In this document: piece by piece, positions 1-7,032 of the stretch
How positions within the stretch are numbered: position 1 is the first letter of the stretch
How the letters are laid out: the number at the start of each line of letters is the position of its first letter
Assembly (NCBI GenBank): GCA_035293845.1
Contig: DATGMB010000313.1
Coordinates: 1 to 8,022 of the forward strand
Reading direction: 5' to 3'
DNA from: DATGMB01 sp035293845
GTDB taxonomy: Bacteria > Acidobacteriota > Terriglobia > Bryobacterales > Bryobacteraceae
DNA length: 8,022 nt
Translations under genes and position numbers: made by a program
The notes under the pieces: model-generated
What the model was told of the DNA's origin: nothing
What the model saw: only the letters and a program-made list of their open reading frames with translations
Databases searched by the model: none

Positions 1-1983
1 CTTCCGGTGAGCGTCACCAACCGGATCGCCAACAATAACCTGACAACCGACGCTGTCCTCTCCGCCGACACCGGCGCCGGCCCCGTGCCGCTCCCGGTCC
101 AGGCTCTGGTGGGACCGCAGAGCGTCACCTTCAACGGCATCGATTTCACGGTTCCGGCCTCCGGGAGCTTCAGCCTCCGGATTTCCGGCATCCGCGCCGC
201 AGTTCACCAGCTCGCCGCCACCACCACCCAGCAGGTGCAGGCCTTCCTCTCCTACAATCTCAATAGTTCGTTCGGCCTGAACCAGTCGTCCGCCGTCGTG
301 GCCTACGCCAATCCCGGCCTGCTTGCTACACTTGTCGATCGCGGTCAGATCACCTGCACCGGCTCCGCGCTTCCGAGCACCCTGACGCTCGCCAACCTCT
401 TCGCCCAGGGCACCAATTTCGCTTCCGCGCGCCTCACTGAGGGCTTTGCAACGGCCTTCCAGCCGCAGGGCCCCGGCGAATCGAACGGCACCCGTTTTCT
501 GATCCAATACTCCGGCTTTCCCGCCGGCGCGCAGCTGTACGTGCCGGATATGATTGCGGGCTCGAGCGCCGCGGTTCCCACTTCCGCCGGCGATCTCGGG
601 ACGCCTCAAGCCGTCGGGCAATACGTCCCCGGCAGCGGCACGCTGCTCCTGGTCCGCGTCCCGTACGCCGACGCAACCGGCTCCGGCTATACGGTTTCCG
701 CGCCCACCGGCAACGGACCGATCCTGCTCAACTCCGTCAGCCAAGTCCCATTGACCAACGGCTCCGGGTTCGTCGTCTATGAGGTAGTCGACGCGAGCCC
801 GAACATACGGGAAAGCGCGCAGATTCCGACCTTCATCGGTCTCCCCGCCAATTCGGGGCCCGCCACCGCCGGCGAATCCGTCATGTTCGCCCCGGTTTCG
901 ACCGTATCGACCGCTTCGGCCAGCGCTCCCATTCCTCGCTTCGCCGCGGTCCAGCCCGGCGGCGACTGCGCCGCTCTGGGCGATTGCTCGGCGAATTACT
1001 TCCCCAAACTCTCCGTCCTGCCGAACCCGATCACGCTCACCGGTGTGGCCGGCGGCGCGATGACCAGCGACCCGGGCTATATCCCCATCCAGAACGCCGG
1101 CGCCGGACAAATGACCTGGACGGCGAGTATCCAGTACACGACCGGCTCCGGCTGGCTCAGCCTGGACAACACATCCGGCGTCAACAACGCGTCCATCCGC
1201 GTCTACGCCAATCCGAAGAACCTGGCCGCCGGGACCTACCAGGCGAACATCGTGGTCGATGCCGGCGCGCTGGCGGGCTCCGCTACTCTGCCCGTCACCC
1301 TGACGGTTTCGCCCGCGCCGACCAGTTCCGGCTCGGGCTCCAGCTCAACCGGCTCCGGCTCAGGCTCGGGCTCCGGTTCCACCGCAACACCTTCGGTGAC
1401 GATCTCCAAAATCGTCAACGCCGCCACGTTCGATCAGACCCCGCTGGTGGCCGGCTCGCTCGGCACCGCGATTGGCTCGAACCTGAGCGGCAAGTCGGTG
1501 GCCGTGACGTTCGACGGCCACCCCGCCACCCTGCTCTACACCGGAGCCACGCAGATCAACTTTCAGGTGCCGGCCGCGCTCGCCGGCAAGGGCTCCTCGA
1601 CCATGGTGGTTACGGTCGATGGCGTGAGCAGCGCGCCGCAAACCGTCATCCTGGCTCCAGCGTGGCCTGCTATATTCTCGAATGGCGTGTTGAACGAGGA
1701 CTATAGCGTGAACGCATCCGGTTCCGGAACCGCTGCCGGAAGTTACGTCAGCATCTGGACCACCGGCATTCCGGATGGCGCCACCGTATCCGTCCAGATC
1801 GCCGACCGGCAGGGCCTCGTCCCCGCCTACGCCGGCGCCGCTCCCGGCGTTCCGGGCGTGCAGCAGGTCAACGTAGCCGTTCCGGCCGATCTCGCACCCG
1901 GCTCCGTCCCGCTGTTCGTTTGCGCCACTACGGGCGGCAACACCGCCTGCTCGCCCGCTCACGTACTGGTGGTGGCTCAGTAG
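1..1983 (+). CDS. Secreted BACON-like / TIGR03437-domain protein, 5' partial
   Basis: The reading frame is open from the first base (Leu-Pro before a GTG at 7), so the true start and any signal peptide probably lie upstream of the window. Numbering here counts the GTG at 7 as residue 1, which gives 658 residues to the TAG stop. Residues 1 to about 330 are beta-rich, low in charge and rich in Gly, Ser, Thr and Ala, with no family I recognise; a CAALGDC cysteine pair lies near 320. Residues about 335-434 look like a BACON-type Ig domain, with an N-G-x-G-x-x-x-W-T core, a GWLSLD strand and a final AGTYQANIVV...LPVTLTV strand. A Ser-Gly linker spans 440-458. Residues about 468-658 match the TIGR03437 'Solibacter C-terminal' pattern: IVNAATF, then GSLGTAIGSNLSG, QINFQVP and VSIWTTGIPDG. 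Such domains occur on many large exported acidobacterial proteins of unknown role. Adhesion or matrix function is only a guess. The domain call is fairly firm; the function is unknown. Confidence 0.88.
   Translation, partial: LPVSVTNRIANNNLTTDAVLSADTGAGPVPLPVQALVGPQSVTFNGIDFTVPASGSFSLRISGIRAAVHQLAATTTQQVQAFLSYNLNSSFGLNQSSAVVAYANPGLLATLVDRGQITCTGSALPSTLTLANLFAQGTNFASARLTEGFATAFQPQGPGESNGTRFLIQYSGFPAGAQLYVPDMIAGSSAAVPTSAGDLGTPQAVGQYVPGSGTLLLVRVPYADATGSGYTVSAPTGNGPILLNSVSQVPLTNGSGFVVYEVVDASPNIRESAQIPTFIGLPANSGPATAGESVMFAPVSTVSTASASAPIPRFAAVQPGGDCAALGDCSANYFPKLSVLPNPITLTGVAGGAMTSDPGYIPIQNAGAGQMTWTASIQYTTGSGWLSLDNTSGVNNASIRVYANPKNLAAGTYQANIVVDAGALAGSATLPVTLTVSPAPTSSGSGSSSTGSGSGSGSGSTATPSVTISKIVNAATFDQTPLVAGSLGTAIGSNLSGKSVAVTFDGHPATLLYTGATQINFQVPAALAGKGSSTMVVTVDGVSSAPQTVILAPAWPAIFSNGVLNEDYSVNASGSGTAAGSYVSIWTTGIPDGATVSVQIADRQGLVPAYAGAAPGVPGVQQVNVAVPADLAPGSVPLFVCATTGGNTACSPAHVLVVAQ
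1324..1380 (+). repeat. Ser-Gly linker encoded by ggctcN hexamer repeats
   Basis: A run of imperfect GGCTCN/GGTTCC hexamers encodes an alternating Ser-Gly stretch (residues 440-458 of the upstream protein). It sits exactly between the BACON-like domain and the TIGR03437-like domain, so it reads as a flexible interdomain linker. Six-base periodicity keeps the frame if the number of units changes by slippage. Confidence 0.8.
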
Positions 1984-1989
1984 TGGCAA

Positions 1990-2065
1990 GGGGCTTGGGG
2001 GTTGGGGATTGGAGGTCGGGAAATCGGCACCCGGCTCCATCATCCCCAATCCCCAATCCCCAATC
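1990..2065. repeat. Intergenic palindrome with CCCCAAT heptads and G-runs
   Basis: The left arm at 1997-2012 (gggggttggggattgg) is complementary to the right arm at 2046-2061 (ccaatccccaatcccc) in 15 of 16 positions, and the exception can form a G-U pair in RNA. The loop is 33 nt and contains a small cggg/cccg pair. The right side is three exact CCCCAAT units (2044-2050, 2051-2057, 2058-2064). The plus strand also carries G-runs at 1990-1993, 1997-2001, 2004-2007 and 2018-2020, enough for a possible G-quadruplex. No T-run follows, so it is not a classic intrinsic terminator. I recall similar ggggatt-type palindromes between genes of Acidobacteria, but cannot confirm that here. It may be a REP-like element, or an RNA structure affecting expression of the following gene. 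Confidence 0.7.
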
Positions 2066-2069
2066 TCGC

Positions 2070-3065
2070 GTGCTTTGCGTATTGGGCCTGGTCATGGTCG
2101 CCGGGCTCCTGGCGCAGGGCTGCGGCTATGTAGGCAGCCCGCTTCCTCCCCTCGCCAACATTCCCACCGCAGTCACGGACCTCACCGCGGTGCAGCGGGG
2201 CAGCCGCATCATCGTTCACTTCACGCCGGCCGGCACGACAACGGAAGGCAGACTCCTCAAGCCCCCGTTGCGGTTCGACCTCCGCATCGGCGCCGCGGTC
2301 ACGCCGTTCAGCACTGAGGCCTGGGCCGCGGCCGCGCGCGAGTTGCCGCCGCCGGCCGTCCACAACGGCCTCGCCGAAATCGAAACCCCGTCGGCTCCGT
2401 GGACCGGCCGCGACGTCACCCTCGCGGTGCGCGCCATCGGCTCGAACGGCAAGGAAAGCGCCTGGTCGAACTTCGTCAACCTCACGGTCGTGCCGCCGCC
2501 GCCGCAGCCCGCCGGCCTGAAGGCGGAGAGCACGGCCGAAGGCGTCCGGCTCACGTGGCAGCCCGGTCCCGCCGGCGCGCCGGCAAATTTCATCGTCCTG
2601 CGCCGCGCCGCGCCCGCCACCGATTTCCTGCCGCTCGGCTCCACGGACCAGAATCAATACCTCGACCGCACCGCCGAATTCGACAAAACCTACACCTATC
2701 TGGTGCAGCGCGTGCTCGATTTGGGCGAGGGCCGCACCGCGCAGAGCGAGCTCTCCGAGCCGGTCAGCGTCACCCCGAAGGACATCTTCCCGCCCGTCGC
2801 CCCTCGCGGTCTGCGTGCCGTCGCCGCTCCCGGATCGATCGAGCTTTCCTGGGACGCCAATTCCGAGCCCGACCTCGCCGGCTACCGCGTCTACCGCGCC
2901 GCCCCCGGCGCCGATTTCCAAAAGCTCGCCGACGTCGGACTCGTGCCGGCATTTTCGGACCACGCCGTCGAAGCCGGTAAGACGTACCGCTATGCGATCA
3001 CGGCCATCGACCACGCCGGCAACGAGAGCGGCCGTTCCGCGACGGTGGAAGCCGCCGCGCAATAG
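2070..3065 (+). CDS. Lipoprotein with three fibronectin type III-like domains
   Basis: From the GTG at 2070 this gives 331 residues. The N-terminus is a hydrophobic stretch ending in the lipobox L-A-Q-G-C, with Cys18 the predicted lipidated residue, so the mature protein would be anchored in a membrane, probably the outer one. After Cys comes GYVGSPLPPLANIP, then three FN3-like domains: about 31-138 (divergent, ending AWSNFVNLTVV), about 147-238 (PAGLKAEST...VRLTW...YTYLVQRV) and about 240-331 (PPVAPRGLRAV...IELSWD...DLAGYRVYRA...YRYAITAID). FN3 domains bind proteins or carbohydrates or act as spacers; the substrate is unknown. The start is uncertain. The frame is open further upstream, including a GTG at 1983 that overlaps the previous stop, but that would translate the palindromic element and give a 46-residue leader. 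I chose 2070 because it gives a normal-length lipoprotein signal, although it lacks a Shine-Dalgarno sequence and an N-terminal positive charge. It is likely co-transcribed with the upstream gene. Confidence 0.85.
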   Translation: MLCVLGLVMVAGLLAQGCGYVGSPLPPLANIPTAVTDLTAVQRGSRIIVHFTPAGTTTEGRLLKPPLRFDLRIGAAVTPFSTEAWAAAARELPPPAVHNGLAEIETPSAPWTGRDVTLAVRAIGSNGKESAWSNFVNLTVVPPPPQPAGLKAESTAEGVRLTWQPGPAGAPANFIVLRRAAPATDFLPLGSTDQNQYLDRTAEFDKTYTYLVQRVLDLGEGRTAQSELSEPVSVTPKDIFPPVAPRGLRAVAAPGSIELSWDANSEPDLAGYRVYRAAPGADFQKLADVGLVPAFSDHAVEAGKTYRYAITAIDHAGNESGRSATVEAAAQ

Positions 3066-3180
3066 CTCGTCGCGAGACAACTTGCGCCGCCTTCGGAACA
3101 CGCGGATAATGGGCCCCGCGAGGCGCGCGCCGGGAGCCTGGTCAACCACGGCAGCCAAGCGTAAAATGCGCCGCAGCCCG

Positions 3181-6100
3181 TCAGGCCGCGGCCGCCGCCC
3201 GCATGCGTTCGCCGGCTCGCCGCCGGCTGGCGGCCGCCAGCGCAATCGCCGTAAACAGACTGATCGCTTCACCCAGGCCGCGGTCCCAGGTGCGGCCGAA
3301 GCGAAGTTCGATCTCATGCGCGCCCGCAAGCACCGGGAAAACGATCAGCCCGCTTCCGGCAGCAGCCGCCGCCGCGGCCGGACGTCCGTCGATCCGCAAC
3401 TGCCATCCGGGATACCACGCGTACGGCAGCCGGATCATGCTGGGGTGCGGGGCAGCGACCGTCCCCCGATAATCGAACGGCCCGCGCCACGTGTCCCGCA
3501 CCTGGGCGTCGCCGGCCGCGGCCCCGGAGGGCATGCCGGCGGCCGGCAAGAATTGCGCCGTCCGTGGGGCCACTTCCGCGAGCGTCGTGCTCTCGTACCC
3601 GCTGGAAGCCAGGCGCGCGGGTGTCCACAGGGCCAGATCGACATCGGCCACTCGCGGGGGCGCCAGATGGAACAGGTTGGGCACGATCAGCAGCGCGAGC
3701 GCCGCCGCCAGAGCGGGCCGCCGCCAGCGGCCGAGCGCATCGAGCGCCGGCCCGAGCGCCGCAGCCAGCATCGCAAAGCACAGCGCCGCCACGCTCAGCA
3801 GCCGCCACGGAAACTCCACGTAAGCCAGTAGCGGAAGGTGGTCCCATAGCCAGACGGCATCCTCCAGCATGAGGAAGCTCAGCAGCACGCCCGCCGCGCC
3901 GAAAAACTGCGCGACGCTCCGGCCGGGGTGCTTGCGCCGGCGCGAAATCCAAATCCAAGCCCCGGCTGCGACCAGCACGTGGCTCCAGCCGAGCGAGAAA
4001 GACATGCCGTCGTCCGGCCCCGGGACGGAAAGGCCGTAGCCCCACTTCCAGTCGAAGAGCTGGTGCAGGTAAACGAGATGGTCGGCATACCGGAAACCCG
4101 CCAGCAGACGCTGCATCCCGACGTACTGCTTCTCCGCGAGCGCGGGAAGCCATGACCAGGCGCTCAGTCCCAGCGCCGCACCCAGGCCGGCCGCCTGCGC
4201 GGCGAAAACCCGCCACGAGCGCTCATGCCACGCCGTAAGCCCGAGAAATGCGAGGAGCAGCGGCGTGAACAGCAGCGCAGCGGGGAAGTGGCAGCACAGC
4301 AGCGCGGCCTGCGCGCAGGCGCCCACCACCCAATCCCGCCGCCGGCGCTCCAGCGCCCACGCGCCAAATCCGTAAAGCGCCAGCGCGAAGAGCGGAAATG
4401 CCGCGAACTCTTCGAGCGCCGACCGCACGTAGAGGTCGACCGCGAAGTACGGCGCGTAAAGATAAGCCGCCGCGGCCAGCCAGCCGCCGCTTTCGCCGAA
4501 GTACAACCGCCCCAGACGGAAGATCGCGGCAGCCGCGGCCAGCACGAGCAGCGCGCACGCGAGGTTGACGGCAGTGATGACGTCAAACCCCGCCAACTTC
4601 CACAATTCCGCCATCCAATAGAACAGCGGCGGCCGGAAGATGAACAGTGGCTGGCCATAGCCGTGGCTGAGGTCCGGCGCCCAGCGGAAAAGGACGATTC
4701 CATTCGTGACGTTGCGATGCGCCTCGATGACGCGCGGAAAATATTCGAACGCGTCGTGCCCGGCCAGCACGCTGGAAGTCAGGAGAGGCAGTACCACGGG
4801 CGCGGCGAGCAGCGCGATACCGGCCGCGATCCGCAGCCCCTCCGGGACGCGCTCCGGCAATCGCATGAGAGCCGGGGCCACGATGCCGCGGCGTCTCAGC
4901 CAGCCGGCCAGCGCCGCCACGAGCAGGCCTGCAGCCGCCAGCACCGGCTTGCTCCAGCCCGGCTCATAGCGGAATTCCACGCGATGGCGCCCCGGCTCGA
5001 CCGCTACCGCCGCGAACCCCGGCGAGAGCATCGCCACCGGCCGCGCCGCGCCATCCACGTACGCCTTCCAGTTGGGATGCCAGGTCATTTTGAACAGCAC
5101 GTAGGCCGGCCGGAGGACTTCGCAATCCGCCGCGTAGGTCTCGCCGGACTGCCGCTCCCCCATCACCGCGCCGGGCTCGGGAGCGCCCGAAATCTCGAAG
5201 GGCAGCGGGGCATCGGGTGCGATACGCTGCATGCCCGCGGGCGCCCTGCCGTCCCAATCGAGCAGCAGGTGCTCGCGCCGCGCCACCCAGGGACTCGCCA
5301 GCCAGCGGTCGTTGACGTCGTAAAAATTGCGGCGCGTGGTCTTGACCGCCGCCGCCGCATCGACCACATCGAAATACCCGCCGCCCGGCGCGCCGAACAC
5401 CTGCAGGTTCCCGAAGCGGCCCCGCGGCGGAAACACCGGCGCGGACATGCTCATCTGCCCCGGCAAAATCACGCTCCGGATGTTGAACAGCCGGTAGTGC
5501 GCCAGGTTCCAGTCATTGAACCGCAGCATGAGATCGCCGGTCAGCGCCATCGAGTGGTAGAGAAAATCCACTGCGGGCAACCGCGCGGTGCTGAGGAAGG
5601 CGTACACGGGGACGTCGCCGATCTTGAACGATCCGCCCCACCCGGCCGCCAGGCCCGCGTAGACGCGGCCGCCCTCGGCGCGCGCCGCGGCCAGCGCGGC
5701 ATCGAGATCCGGCTTCGCCGTGGCATACGCCGCAAGGTTCCGGCGGCCCCATGCTGCGTCGTTCGCCAGGAAGCGTGCGCGCTCGCGGACCATGGGGTAG
5801 AGCAGCAGGATCGTGACCGCGGCGGCAATCCACCCGCGCGGCCGCCGCGAATTCCAGAGCGCGCCCAGCGCGATCCCGGCCAGCAGCACCAGGAACACCT
5901 GCGCTCCGCCGATCACGCGATGCAGGTGCATGTCTTCGGCGGCGCCGAGCACGAGCAGCGCCGGCCCCCAGAACGGCCGCCCGAAATACAGGAGGATCCA
6001 GAATGCCGCCCCCGCCGCGGCAAAGGCGCCCGCCGGATCGGTCTCGCCGCGGAATTTTCGCCACGCCCACACCGCCACCCCGGCGGCCGCCAGCACCGTG

Positions 6101-6984
6101 AGCACCGGAAGGCGGCCGTGGTCCAGGAGCTCGCCCGTGAACAGCCATCGCAGCACCTGTCCGGCCCCTAAGGAATCCCACTTCCAGACCGGCTCCCAAC
6201 GGCTGTGGTTGATCAGCCCGGCATCCTCGACGAGCGGCAGCAATTGGAACGCCGAGACCGCCAGCGCCGTCGCCCCCACCGCCAGCGTCCGGCCGAGCCG
6301 GCGGATGCGCGGAATACCCGCATCCGGCAGCAGCGCCAGCAGCAGCAGGCTGACCGCCGCCATGTAGCCGTAGATGAGGTGGCAGGCGAGCGTGAGGCCC
6401 ACGAGCACCCCGGCGGCGATCACGCGCCGCCCCGTGCGCACCGCCTGAAACCCGAAGCCGAGAGCCAGCAGCATCAGGTGCGCGGCCACCGCCTGTGGAT
6501 AGAGGCCGCTGCCGGCCCACGCGAAGCTGCCGTATTCGATGCCGTACAGGAAATTCGTCGAGACCAGCGGCGCGAGTAATGCCGCGGCACAGGCGGCCGG
6601 ACGGCGAAGACCGATCAGCCGCGCCGCCGCGAAAAAGCTGAGAGGCAGGAGCGCCAGGGAGAGAAACCGTGCCCAGACAAATACGGTCAGCAGCGGGACG
6701 GCTTTCCCCAGGGCAAGCCACGCGCCTACCACCAGGAGGTGCGCCAGCGGCTGATAGATCCGCAGCACCGGGAATCCGAAGGACCATTCCGGCGACCAGC
6801 AGTCCAGGGGGTTCTGCCCGTGCTGCACGGCATCGGCGATCCGCTCGATCAGCGTGAAGTGAAAGACGTTGTCGTTGAGGTCAACGCGGCTGATCGAGAG
6901 TTCCGGCCACAAGGCCGCCGCGTTCAGGACGACTATAAGAATAGTAACAAAAGTACTAAGGCGTCTATCCCAAATTGATTTCAT
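3181..6984 (-). CDS. Giant membrane protein: two tandem PTPS-related/YfhO-like GT-C modules
   Basis: The product has 1267 residues and is polytopic. It consists of two homologous-looking halves. Half 1 (about 1-690) begins with a membrane segment at 9-26, then D35-x-N-D38...F43 in the first loop and W63-S-P-E-W...IYQPL. Many hydrophobic helices follow, with ACH202 in one of them. From about 397 it has a long extracytoplasmic part ending in a YfhO-like strand set (Y628-V-L-F...W635-H-P-N-W-K-A-Y-V-D-G, then GRHRVEFRY) and a last helix. Half 2 (from about 707) repeats this plan: GHD744AFEYF, RWAPDLSHGYGQPLFIFRPPL (767-787), YVRSALEEF (852-860), CCH899, DDGMSFSLG (991-999), YAWYPGWQLRIDG (1188-1200) and GAHEIELRF. 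Half 2 fits the 'PTPS-related' membrane family (PF10131, COG5617); despite the name, this is not a pterin synthase. The overall plan resembles GT-C glycosyltransferases that use lipid-linked sugars outside the membrane, as proposed for YfhO. The substrate is unknown. Single modules are usually roughly 550-850 residues, so this looks like a fusion. The start is supported by the positively charged MKSIWDRR followed by the first helix. Confidence 0.88.
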   Translation of the reverse strand: MKSIWDRRLSTFVTILIVVLNAAALWPELSISRVDLNDNVFHFTLIERIADAVQHGQNPLDCWSPEWSFGFPVLRIYQPLAHLLVVGAWLALGKAVPLLTVFVWARFLSLALLPLSFFAAARLIGLRRPAACAAALLAPLVSTNFLYGIEYGSFAWAGSGLYPQAVAAHLMLLALGFGFQAVRTGRRVIAAGVLVGLTLACHLIYGYMAAVSLLLLALLPDAGIPRIRRLGRTLAVGATALAVSAFQLLPLVEDAGLINHSRWEPVWKWDSLGAGQVLRWLFTGELLDHGRLPVLTVLAAAGVAVWAWRKFRGETDPAGAFAAAGAAFWILLYFGRPFWGPALLVLGAAEDMHLHRVIGGAQVFLVLLAGIALGALWNSRRPRGWIAAAVTILLLYPMVRERARFLANDAAWGRRNLAAYATAKPDLDAALAAARAEGGRVYAGLAAGWGGSFKIGDVPVYAFLSTARLPAVDFLYHSMALTGDLMLRFNDWNLAHYRLFNIRSVILPGQMSMSAPVFPPRGRFGNLQVFGAPGGGYFDVVDAAAAVKTTRRNFYDVNDRWLASPWVARREHLLLDWDGRAPAGMQRIAPDAPLPFEISGAPEPGAVMGERQSGETYAADCEVLRPAYVLFKMTWHPNWKAYVDGAARPVAMLSPGFAAVAVEPGRHRVEFRYEPGWSKPVLAAAGLLVAALAGWLRRRGIVAPALMRLPERVPEGLRIAAGIALLAAPVVLPLLTSSVLAGHDAFEYFPRVIEAHRNVTNGIVLFRWAPDLSHGYGQPLFIFRPPLFYWMAELWKLAGFDVITAVNLACALLVLAAAAAIFRLGRLYFGESGGWLAAAAYLYAPYFAVDLYVRSALEEFAAFPLFALALYGFGAWALERRRRDWVVGACAQAALLCCHFPAALLFTPLLLAFLGLTAWHERSWRVFAAQAAGLGAALGLSAWSWLPALAEKQYVGMQRLLAGFRYADHLVYLHQLFDWKWGYGLSVPGPDDGMSFSLGWSHVLVAAGAWIWISRRRKHPGRSVAQFFGAAGVLLSFLMLEDAVWLWDHLPLLAYVEFPWRLLSVAALCFAMLAAALGPALDALGRWRRPALAAALALLIVPNLFHLAPPRVADVDLALWTPARLASSGYESTTLAEVAPRTAQFLPAAGMPSGAAAGDAQVRDTWRGPFDYRGTVAAPHPSMIRLPYAWYPGWQLRIDGRPAAAAAAAGSGLIVFPVLAGAHEIELRFGRTWDRGLGEAISLFTAIALAAASRRRAGERMRAAAAA

Positions 6985-6994
6985 GCGGAAGGCC

Positions 6995-7000
6995 AGTATA
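6995..7000 (-). promoter_or_regulatory. Candidate -10 element for the giant membrane protein gene
   Basis: Read on the minus strand the hexamer is TATACT, 5 of 6 matches to TATAAT. It would place transcription start roughly 4-6 nt before the ATG at 6984, giving an almost leaderless mRNA. This agrees with the lack of any Shine-Dalgarno sequence before that ATG. No convincing -35 element is seen 16-18 bp upstream, so the call is weak. Confidence 0.3.
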
Positions 7001-7032
7001 GCTTCCCGCTGCCAGGCTTTAGGGAAGCTCTA
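6997..7032. promoter_or_regulatory. Inverted repeat in the divergent promoter region
   Basis: The arms tatagcttccc (6997-7007) and gggaagctcta (7022-7032) are complementary in 10 of 11 positions, with an uninterrupted 8-bp core (agcttccc/gggaagct) around a 14-bp spacer. The left arm overlaps the candidate minus-strand -10 hexamer. It could be an operator for a dimeric regulator of the minus-strand gene or an RNA hairpin. The sequence alone does not decide. Confidence 0.4.

Noticed and set aside
1997..2061. The long hairpin as an intrinsic terminator of the TIGR03437 gene.
   Set aside because: The stem is followed by ctcgcg rather than a T-run, and the loop is 33 nt. A structural or REP-like role fits better.
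2044..2064. The three CCCCAAT units as a CRISPR-like or telomere-like array.
   Set aside because: The units are 7 bp, contiguous, without spacers, and only three in number.
3066..3180. A terminator between the convergent lipoprotein and membrane protein genes.
   Set aside because: Only short GC palindromes are present (cgcgg/ccgcg at 3101-3105 and 3116-3120, ggcgcgcgcc at 3122-3131), with no T-runs on either strand. These are common by chance in such GC-rich DNA.
2040..3329. A 429-codon minus-strand frame opposite the FN3 lipoprotein.
   Set aside because: It is Arg/Gly-rich and has no domain or signal. The plus strand has a lipobox and clear FN3 motifs.
4225..6171. A 648-codon open frame on the plus strand opposite the giant membrane protein gene.
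   Set aside because: Its translation is dominated by Arg, His, Gln, Pro and Glu with no recognisable domain. It mirrors the high-GC codon pattern of the minus-strand gene, whose own translation has clear membrane and family motifs.
5513..6787. A 424-codon open frame on the minus strand in another frame of the same region.
   Set aside because: It overlaps the giant gene on the same strand and reads as Gly/Arg/Ala-rich low-information protein, which is a GC-driven shadow.
3181..6984. Assigning a pterin synthase function because of the 'PTPS-related' family name.
   Set aside because: The protein is a large polytopic membrane protein. It does not resemble the small soluble 6-pyruvoyl-tetrahydropterin synthase, and the family name is historical.
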